Positions 56,559 to 64,000 of a stretch of DNA of 64,000 nt are shown one piece after another; the first letter of the stretch is position 1, and each line of letters starts with the position of its first letter. The position numbers and the translations under genes were made by a program. The stretch is from Tigriopus japonicus. Taxonomy: Eukaryota; Arthropoda; Copepoda; Harpacticoida; Harpacticidae. The stretch lies in assembly GCA_010645155.1 (NCBI GenBank), contig CM021312.1, positions 4,589,176-4,653,175 of the forward strand. The letters run 5' to 3'. The notes under the pieces are model-generated. The model ran no database searches. It had not been told where the DNA came from and saw nothing but the letters and a program-made list of their open reading frames with translations.

Positions 56559-57050
56559 AGCATTGTTTCACAGAAGTTGGACTAATGGGTGAAGCAAGAT
56601 TCCATCTATGTATTTTCCTGATTGTTAAGAAGACTAAAATCCTTTGGAGAGCTGAATGTTTAAAGTTCATGAAACGAGTAAAAGGAGTGCTGGGACCTCT
56701 AAAATCAAGGTGAAGAACAATTAGTCAATAAATATTAACACAAAAAGTTTGACTGAATTCTTTCAAGATGCATGTTCAACAGTTTTACTCGTTAATAAGG
56801 AATAAATGACATTGTGTCAAAATATAGCCTCGGCCTCATACCATTTTTTCAAAAATCGGAGTTCGTGTCCACCCCTTTCAGGGGTTCCTGAATTCACGTA
56901 CACATGAACCCGTTTGAGATTTCTTTCGGATTTTTGTTGACTTTTCTGTTTCTTCCTGGCTGGACTAACGAAATGAGAATATTGATGAATGCAGTCTTTT
57001 CGAGAATGTCACAAAATTAAAATATGAATTACGTTCTAGAGTTTAGCGAT

Positions 57051-57122
57051 GGCTCCGTGGTCTAGGGGTATAAATCCTGCTCATGGTGCAGGAGGTGCCG
57101 GGTTCAAAAGCCGGCTGAGCCC
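57051..57122 (+). pseudogene. tRNA-Pro-like sequence
   Basis: Acceptor strands GGCTC and GAGCC pair and the A-box GTGGTCTAGGGG and B-box GGTTCAAAAGC are recognisable. The anticodon loop reads TCATGGT, with C at the invariant U33 position, so it is unlikely to be a functional tRNA. Diverged copies are at 22790-22862 (plus) and about 42540-42600 (minus). Confidence 0.55.
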
Positions 57123-57284
57123 GGAGTTATTTGACCCTAGTCTGAACTGAAATAGTGATTATCACTCGAAAGTCAAGCATCCCGTTAAAGTTAAACTATT
57201 GACAACGAGATCACCTTGGCAAAAATTTAAGGATGAAAAGGAAAACAAAAAAGAGGCGATACGCGGGACTCATAGACATTGCCG

Positions 57285-57355
57285 TAACCAATATTCGAAC
57301 CTGGGTTATTGCGGCCAAAACGCAGAATCTTTCCACGAGACGATCACGGCTTTTC
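57285..57355 (-). pseudogene. tRNA-His-like sequence, SINE head
   Basis: Minus strand reads GCCGTGATCGTCTCGTGGAA, then CTGCGTTTTGGCCGCAATAA, then GGTTCGAATATTGGTTACGG. The anticodon position reads TTT/TTG in place of GTG and stems are broken. Confidence 0.6.
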
Positions 57356-57854
57356 GCAAATTCGTTAAACAAATGGTACATTTTACTTTGCTTTGAATTG
57401 CGTCACAGTTGCACGTCTTGACATTTCATGATAAAGGTACGTGTACGTAATGCTTTGAAAGTGAAACGACATGTGCGTAGAATAATCCCTGAGCTGTCTT
57501 GTACAGTATAAAGGAGAAATCTTTTAAGGCAATGCTTGAAAGGAATCATGCAAATTGGCTTTTCCGTGCGGATTTTTGCACTCTATAGTAAGGTAAATAT
57601 CAAAATTAGAATTTCAGAATTAGCAAAAACGTTGGTCCTTGGTTGACAAATGATGATTAATAATTTTTGTTTCATGGTCATGTTTCACAAGGTCTAACAA
57701 CTCATGGTTCAGCCCTGTCATCAAGGTGCTTTTCCTCTAATCAAACATCTTTTGAAAATTGACAATGAAGGGTGGCTTGTGATTATGGCTTGGTGAGAAA
57801 ATTTAGTCTCGTAATCAAATTAAGGTAGAAAACTGTTTGAATATATATTTCATG

Positions 57855-58378
57855 GTTCCAGGACAACTCGACCCGGGACAACTCGACCTAGCAGACAACT
57901 CAACCCAATAGACAACTCGACCCAACAGACAACTCACCCCTGTAGACGACTCAGCCCACTGGAAAAGTCGACCACGTGTACATCTGAAAAAAAAGCGCAA
58001 GAAATGGTAAATTGAACTTCAAAATATTCACTTCAATACATTGAATCAAATTAGTGGAAAGCACAATTTGTTTTTGAAATAGGAAAAATGTTTAAAATCA
58101 CAATTAATTAACATCACAGCAAAAAAACTAATCATTAATACAAAGTCACAAAGAACCATTAGAAAAATGAGAAAGCCACTTTAACATATTTCTTCCAAAT
58201 TATTTTCAGGGTTTAACTGATAAGTGGGGATCTTCCTTAAAATTATGAATCAATTGAAGTTGGACCACTCAGCTCTCTTTTGTGCCTTTTGAAGTTGTGC
58301 CGAGTTGTCCATTGGGTCGAGTTGTCTGCTGGGTCAAGTTGTCCTGGGTCGAGTTGTCCGATGGGTTGAGTTGTCTTG
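57855..58378. mobile_element. Foldback element with subterminal tandem repeats
   Basis: The left end (57858-57980) repeats GACAACTCGACCCAACA-type units of about 17 bases some seven times. The right end (58298-58378) repeats the complement (GGGTCGAGTTGTC) about five times. The two arrays are inverted with roughly 310 bases of AT-rich sequence between them, so the region can fold back on itself. No target duplication or transposase was found. Confidence 0.7.
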
Positions 58379-58536
58379 TCACCATATTTCATTGGTCCAC
58401 CGATTTTCGGTAAATTTTGGGGCTCTCCAAAGCAAGGCTGAGTGCAGAGGTAAGGAAAGAACGATCGCAATCTACGAGATTTCAAATCTCATTTTTATAC
58501 CATTTTTTCATTTTTGGCCCATGTTGACAGAGCTCT

Positions 58537-58695
58537 GCTTGCGAACAAACAAATAGTTTAAGCTGAAACAGCTGTAAGGTGTTTAACTTATTTTCAGAAT
58601 GTCCATAAAAAAATCTCCGCACCCAGAAAAGAAACCTACGTAGTCAATTTGAACAGACAGTTCTGCTAAATTTTCAACATGAGCTTGTGAACATA
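58537..58695. repeat. Dispersed repeat, inverted mate of 39920-40090
   Basis: Contains AGTTTAAGCTGAAACAGCTG, TTTTCAGAATGTCCATAA and AACCTACGTAGTCAATTTGA. It ends about 35 bases before the hAT element at 58732. Confidence 0.7.
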
Positions 58696-58731
58696 TACAA
58701 CTTAGCACAAATACTTGCAGATGTTTATTAT

Positions 58732-59623
58732 TAGAGATGTCGCATTGGCGCAAAATGTTTTTTTACACTTTTCACAATTTATTTGCGCTTTTTGCACTTT
58801 TTGCCATTTTTGGACTAAAATTCCAAAAGTACTTGAAATGCTCATTTTTGAACTTATTTTTTGAACATAATTTTTTTTTAATCTGAAGTCAGAGATTCAA
58901 TTTTCTTGAATTTCTCTGTTGTGCTTGACATCTACAAATATTCACATACGAACACAAACACAAGCATAGAGAAACCAAAATATCAGTTCTTTCTTGATCC
59001 AGAAAAATCTCTCGTGATCGCTACCACCAGATTGGCAAAGGCAATGGAAAACAACAATTTCCTCCTCGAACTTATCGTTGCATATGGCTTTGGAACCTGG
59101 TTTTTGAAGGTGTTTTTTGTCGATATCGTCCAGCACTTGAGCCGCTACCAAAATCGTAATTGGTTTTACTTCAAAGTGAGTGACGAGGAGAAAAAAAGCT
59201 CTCCTTGGATTTGCATGTGTTTCTCTCAGCTCATCATGGAGATCTTTCTACGAGATCCGACGTTTTCAGAGTTGCCACTCAAAAGTAGGTCCAACAAACA
59301 AATAAGAGGCGTGTTTGGCTTCAAAATAGCTGTTTTTGTGCACGACGAGATTATCAATTCCATTCAGACTTGGGATTGGATTTGGGAAGGTAGCTTAAGG
59401 AATCAACCGTCGGAGGGAATATAATCTCCTTGAGGAACTCCTCCTTCTAGTGTTGTGGGAAAGTGTGAGTGAGTTCGTAAGTGTAAGTATGCGTGTGAAT
59501 GAATGTACTAAAAAAAATTTGAAAAATTTTTATTTGCACTTTTTACTTGCGTTTTTTCCTGTTTTTTTTGCACTTTTAGTAGCACTTTTTGCACTTTTTA
59601 TTTGCACCAAAATGACACCTCTA
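58732..59623 (+). mobile_element. hAT-type element carrying a 172-codon frame, copy 2
   Basis: Ends TAGAGATGTCGC and GACACCTCTA, with exact 8-base duplication TTTATTAT at 58724-58731 and 59624-59631. Nearly identical to 16945-17878 but about 40 bases shorter, mainly through fewer GTAGCACTTTTTGCAC units at the right end. The near-identity points to recent spread. Confidence 0.85.
58906..59424 (+). CDS. Unknown 172-residue protein carried by a hAT-type element
   Basis: Same protein as at 17118-17636 with two visible substitutions (YKYSH and NWFYF). Start, stop and the possible 54-base in-frame intron (GTGAGT to CTCTCAG) are all conserved. No hAT transposase motif is visible. Preservation of a 172-codon frame in two independent insertions suggests either very recent spread or selection; the two cannot be separated here. 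No known family recognised. Confidence 0.4.
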   Translation: MNFSVVLDIYKYSHTNTNTSIEKPKYQFFLDPEKSLVIATTRLAKAMENNNFLLELIVAYGFGTWFLKVFFVDIVQHLSRYQNRNWFYFKVSDEEKKSSPWICMCFSQLIMEIFLRDPTFSELPLKSRSNKQIRGVFGFKIAVFVHDEIINSIQTWDWIWEGSLRNQPSEGI

Positions 59624-59639
59624 TTTATTATGGTATGAG

Positions 59640-60753
59640 TACTGTTTTTACCATTTTATTGAATCTTGAAAAAGTGCTGACCCAGGGGCGTGGCATGAGA
59701 CATTTTTTCACCGTTTGTGAAGACATCTCTTCACGCTACTTCAAATTACGAAACTGTCTTTCTTGTAAATGGCAATTTCATGGTCTGAAAACCGTGCCCA
59801 AAAACACTGGCTTTTTAAAAAAAATTTCTATGCATGAAATGAATGCCAGAATTAAATTGTATAGTAACGTAAAATCTAACATTTTTGACCCATCGACTTT
59901 TATCTTTATTTGTCTATATACATTATTTAACTTATTTAGCTTTTATTTCAAATCAGGCTTTCAAGGTACCTTTTGTAGGTAGTGGAAATTCCTAGCTGAT
60001 GTCTAAATTTCTTTGAATTGTTCAAGCCTAAGAACCAAAACCGATTTCGAAAGAAAACGTGTAATAACAAGACTGAACTTTTGGAAAAGATAGTAATTTA
60101 CCCTTGTTTTGCTTCCATCTACTATCTAAGTGGACTTTGAAGCTTTGATTGAGCTTCTCTATAAATCACTACTAATTCAAGGGCATTCAAGAACAGGGAA
60201 CTGAAAATATAAACATTGGTAAGTCTGGTTTGAATCAGAGAAGGTCGCACTCGTGATGAAGCAAAGGGCGAGATAAAAAATCCATTATGTACTGCAAGGC
60301 AATGAATACATCCGCTATATGTCCATTTATCACCTTTGAACGACCTTTGATCCTTATGACAATTGTTTATGCACTTTCACTCAACATCTCTTTGAACTTA
60401 AATATTGACATCCTTGGCAGTGCTCTCTGAAGACCACTTAAGTCTAACTAGCGATTTTATTTTTTAACGCTAAATAAGGAAATACTGTTCAAGTACATAA
60501 TTAAATTAAAAAAATATGTATCTTCAAAAATAAACACTCTAAACAATGATTTGCAAGAGAAATGCATTTCTACTATATCTCGTTTACAACAAGACATTTT
60601 ATTTGTATGTGTGTGAATTGGATGACGAGAGTGTTACGAGATGTTTGCTCGATTGTTTTTCCAAGCCCTCTTGATTGCTACAAATAATGTCGATTGTCCA
60701 ACTTGAAGTTGTCAGTAATTGAACCTGGCGGAAGCAACCCACAGGCTAAAAAT
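59640..60753. other. Upstream region of the carboxylesterase gene
   Basis: No supported coding region. A plus-strand frame at 59602-59982 starts within the hAT element end and looks accidental. The 5' untranslated region and promoter of the esterase should lie in the right part, but no clear TATA or initiator was picked out. Confidence 0.35.
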
Positions 60754-63690
60754 ATGAGTTTTTGTCTTCTTTGGGCATTGGCCTTTCTTGGTGTCGCTCA
60801 AGGAGTGGTTGTGGAAACCCAACATGGACCTGTTTTGGGCATCGTTGAGACCAGTTTTGAAGGTCATGACTTCTTTGGATTTCACAGTATTCCTTATGCT
60901 CAGCCTCCTTTGGGAGATCTGAGATTTCGAGTGAGTTAGTCGACAAATTACATTTTACGAACGTCCCTCTTTCCAAATGGATAGTATCAAAATCAACCTT
61001 TCCAAAGAAGCCCGAGAAGGATTGAGGTCCAATGTTACTTTTCAAGTTCTCAGTCGTTGACTTTGGCGCTTATTTTGACCATGGGGATTACGTTGATTGT
61101 TTATTACAAATTTGGAGAGCTATTGTCTTTTAAAAAGTACCATTTTTTTAGTTTTTTCAGTTTTCTCAAAGTCGATTTTTTGTAAAAAATGACTAGTTGT
61201 TCTAAGAAGTAGGAATCGATGCATTATTGCGGAATTTCTACGATTTGGTGGGCACAGGAACCTGATTTTAACTGATGTTTTGTTGAAAATTATTATAGTT
61301 TACTCTAATTGTAATCGTTAGATTATTTACTTCATCAACAGGATCCTCTGCCCTATGGAAATTGGGAGGGTGTTCTCAACGCCACAGAAGATGGACCCGA
61401 GTGCATACAAATCCCAGCACTCATTGAAAACGGAACAATTGGGCAAGAGGATTGTCTTTGGTTGAGTGTGTACACCCCAAGCGTGATTCCAGACTCTAAT
61501 CTCCCTGTGGTGGTCTGGATCCATGGAGGACGATGGTTGGTTGGTTCCGGACGTCAAAGCAGTTATGGACCACACCAACTCATTGACCGAAGCGTGGTTG
61601 TGGTTCAAATCCAATATCGATTGGGTGCCTTGGGATGGTTGAGCACCGAAGACTCCGTGGCTCCCGGTAACTATGGCTTCAAAGACCAAGTTCTGGCCTT
61701 GAAATGGGTCAAGGCCAATATTCATGCCTTTGGTGGGGACCCAGAACGGATCACCCTTTTGGGACAGAGTGCAGGAGCTGCCAGTGCTCATGCTCACATC
61801 ATTTCTCCCATGAGTAAGGGTCTGTTCCAACGGGTCATTTCCATGAGTGGAACAGCTAATACAGCTTGGTCTGGAAAACAAACCGATCACGATGAGATTG
61901 CCAAGAAACAAGGCGAGCTCGTGGGTTGCCCAACCGACTCTTCAGAGGTTCTTATTGAGTGTCTCCGAGGAGTGGATGCTGTCGAATTGACCACTTCTGC
62001 CACGGGATTTTCCACATTCTTTCCGGACTCGGCCGCAAAATTGCCCATGGGAGCATATGATCCGCGAGTTGACGCCGAAGCCGATGAACCATTTTGGACC
62101 ATGGATCCGGTTGAAGCCTTATCTCTGGGAAAATTCAATGAAGATGTAGCCTTTATGACTGGTTTAGCTTCGATGGAGTCAAGTTGGTACACGGTGGAAC
62201 TCTTTGCTGAAATGTGGGAGGACAGATTGGCCTATGCCAACGAACATCAACAAGAGGTTCTTGAACTCCTCTTTGCTCATCCAAATATTGGACCAGAGGT
62301 AAGTAAAGAAAGGGGGTATATTTCATTGGATTCGTTGTTATTTTAAGTTTCTTTTTCAAGGATCGAGACAAGGCATTCGAATTCTACTTCAATCGTGAGA
62401 AATGGAACCGAACGGAACACCGACTGAAAGCCGCCGAATTTATGACAGACTCACTTTTCAACCTTGACGTCATTCAAGGTGTCTTTTTACAGTCACGTCG
62501 ATCCTTTTCCGATCTATATTTTTATAAATTTAACTACATTGGGAGCTGGGGTTACGTTAATATGTATAACGAGGATCCCGTAGATCATGGTGGAGTGGCA
62601 CATTTGGACGATTTACGCTACATCATGAGGTAAAGATTATTAGTCATAAATAATCAGGTAGCCTTATACATTGTTTGAGATAGACAACTCAAATTTTGCT
62701 TGGTTTGCTAACGCCCTTCCTTTTAACAAACTTTTGCTCAAACAACTATGCAAAACTCAAGCACTCAAACTCTACATCAATTTCTTGACTTTCAGTTTCA
62801 GCACAAAAAACTCGAGGCTGTGATATTTTAACACTTCCCCTCTAGATGTCATTGGCATCATTTCTTTGGTTAGCTTTAGCTTTGATAATCAAGGCCAAAG
62901 AAAAAAACGGGGAAAAAAATATTAGCGGGGACCTTGCGTTGCCAGACCCATCTTGCGTTTATTTCCAGCATGATTGCCAGGACATAATCTTTGATGCCAC
63001 TTTTTGGACTCATGTCAACTCGGTTTCTTCGATGGCTATAATGCTTTCGAAAAAGGATCATTTTTCAAAAATGGGTGCCATGGGTGCCATTTAAGCTAAA
63101 TGATGCCATTCAAAAGAAGATAATTTTCAAGGAAAAGGACTTAGGATTTTGCCAAAAAAGTAGCATCGTTGATCTCGGCTTGGCAACCATGCTGGAAATT
63201 AACGTAAGATGGGTCTGGCGACGCTAGGTCTTCGCTGATTTTTTTCTTAGTTCATTGTTAACGTTAGAGACGTGTTAATCTACTCAACCGGTAGCGTCCT
63301 CTATGAGCATTATCTTGAAGCACTGCTTTACAGAAAAACTTGAATTCATCCCTTACACAGGGTCAAAGCTGTCAAAACTGAGATATCTGTATTTCATTTA
63401 TTTATGATTTCAGTATGCCATGGACTGGCCCTTTTAGTGAAGAGGATACGGAGATGGTCAAGTTATATACGACCATGTTTGCCAACTTTATTCGAAGTGG
63501 AGATCCATCTCTAGAAGACAAGCATTGGGCCCCTTACGCTCCTATGGAAGGAGCCTACATGAACATCAACTCTCCCAGTGATGCCGAAATGAGTCGATGT
63601 TTGCCCATTCCGGTTGATAGGCTGGATCTTTGGCAGGATATGGTTGAAGTGCATGACAACTTGAAAGAAGACTATTTGCTTCAGTGTTGA
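60754..63690 (+). CDS. Secreted type-B carboxylesterase
   Basis: Four exons (60754-60930, 61342-62298, 62361-62629, 63414-63690) join in frame with GT-AG introns (phases 0, 0, 2) and give 559 residues, the normal length of the family. It starts with a signal peptide MSFCLLWALAFLGVAQG. Family motifs follow: FFGFHSIPYAQPPLGDLRFR, EDCLWLSVYTP, oxyanion-hole HGG (about 120-122), and the nucleophile in GQSAG (Ser about 202; the usual elbow is GESAG). The acid is probably Glu 338 in ASMESSWY and the base His 459 in DHGGVAHLDDL. It should hydrolyse carboxylic esters outside the cell or in the secretory path; juvenile-hormone, detoxification or cholinesterase-like roles cannot be separated. An upstream in-frame ATG at 60694 would put 20 residues before the signal peptide, so 60754 is preferred. 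Intron 3 contains a foldback repeat. Confidence 0.92.
62912..63248. repeat. Foldback repeat inside carboxylesterase intron 3
   Basis: Arms 62912-63005 and 63151-63248 are inverted copies of about 95 bases sharing GCCAGACCCATCTT.CGTT and TTTCCAGCATG.TTGCCA. The loop is about 145 bases. It is likely a MITE-like insertion that explains the 784-base length of an intron in a gene whose second intron is 62 bases. Confidence 0.75.
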
Positions 63691-64000
63691 ATGACAATAT
63701 CAAAATCAATATAAGGTCTAGCTGATTTGACTATACAAATAGGTGACGTAGTAACTTTAGGTTGACGCAATAACTAATTTTGTAAATGAAACTAAAAACA
63801 AATAAATAATAAAACTTTGAAACAAGGGATAAGGGCGATATTGAGGACTTGTGTTTACAAATAAGGCGGATGATGTATGTATTGAAAATCGTCAAATCTC
63901 AAAAAGAGCCGGAAACACAATTATCTTCATTCCTCAATAAGTGGACAACATTTACTTTCAAAAATTATTTTTACTTTATTTTAGTTTGCATTTTTTATCT
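63691..64000. other. 3' flank of the carboxylesterase gene
   Basis: Contains AATAAATAATAAA near 63800-63813, about 110 bases after the stop, a likely poly(A) signal on the plus strand. Nothing else is recognised before the window ends. Confidence 0.5.

Larger units (their letters stand above)
55104..56887. repeat. Inverted duplication, right arm (about 1.8 kb)
   Basis: Reverse-complement copy of 36103-37873, about 17 kb away. It lacks the pogo-like MITE (empty TA site near 55535) and has extra sequence around 55571-55665. The exon-like frames at 55280-55510, 55673-55920 and 56316-56475 correspond to those of the left arm. Confidence 0.85.
57051..57800 (+). mobile_element. Composite element with tRNA-like ends, copy B
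   Basis: Starts with a tRNA-Pro-like head and goes directly into the SINE body (57140-57290), the reverse tRNA-His-like block (57285-57355) and a tail to about 57800 that matches 23430-23800 and 41980-41330. The exon-like module present in copies A and C is absent, so the body length varies between copies. Confidence 0.6.

Noticed and set aside
57051..57122. Functional tRNA-Pro
   Set aside because: The anticodon loop has C at position 33 and no proline anticodon, and related sequences are parts of repeats.
59602..59982. 126-residue plus-strand frame upstream of the esterase
   Set aside because: It starts inside the hAT terminus and continues into AT-rich sequence with low-complexity composition; no support beyond length.

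Overview
This is eukaryotic, arthropod-type genomic DNA, AT-rich, with multi-exon genes, mostly short GT-AG introns (58-78 bases in the compact genes) and a very high load of mobile DNA. An ionotropic-receptor (IR) gene, a secreted type-B carboxylesterase, tRNA-derived SINEs and hAT, Tc1, pogo, Harbinger and Ty3/gypsy elements together suggest an invertebrate, most likely a crustacean such as a copepod. That placement is an inference from gene content; no species marker is visible.

Host-like genes are few. (1) An IR-family receptor lies on the minus strand (27175-24611, two exons). (2) A small C2H2 zinc-finger gene lies on the minus strand (51327-50590, three exons, 197 residues). (3) A type-B carboxylesterase lies on the plus strand (60754-63690, four exons, 559 residues, complete triad). 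(4) A Harbinger-type pair lies tail to tail: a HARBI1-like DDE nuclease (54963-53668, minus, three exons, 388 residues) and a Myb/SANT-like DNA-binding protein (53037-53687, plus). (5) An unrecognised plus-strand gene is suggested by two exons at 45005-45207 and 48306-48578 with a poly(A) signal at 48690.

The rest is mostly transposons in layers. Region 0-25 kb holds MITEs, a Tc1 deletion derivative, a tRNA SINE, palindromic foldback elements, several hAT non-autonomous elements with 8-base target duplications and a LINE 3' fragment. Region 28.1-33.3 kb is a small hAT element split by a 4.7 kb Ty3/gypsy-like LTR retrotransposon with identical LTRs. Region 36-43.5 kb has half of a 1.8 kb inverted duplication (its mate is at 55.1-56.9 kb), a pogo-like MITE, a Mutator-like element, a broken LINE, a composite tRNA-ended element and a 15-base tandem array. 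Region 57-59.6 kb has another composite element, a foldback with subterminal tandem repeats and a second copy of the hAT element carrying a 172-codon frame.

Several families recur inside the window, which allows internal comparison: one duplication arm contains the pogo-like MITE and the other shows the empty site. No operons, CRISPR arrays or prokaryotic features are present. I did not find an obviously new defence or enzymatic system. The most unusual structures are the composite elements with tRNA-like ends that carry a terminal-exon-like coding module, and the hAT element carrying a conserved unknown reading frame.
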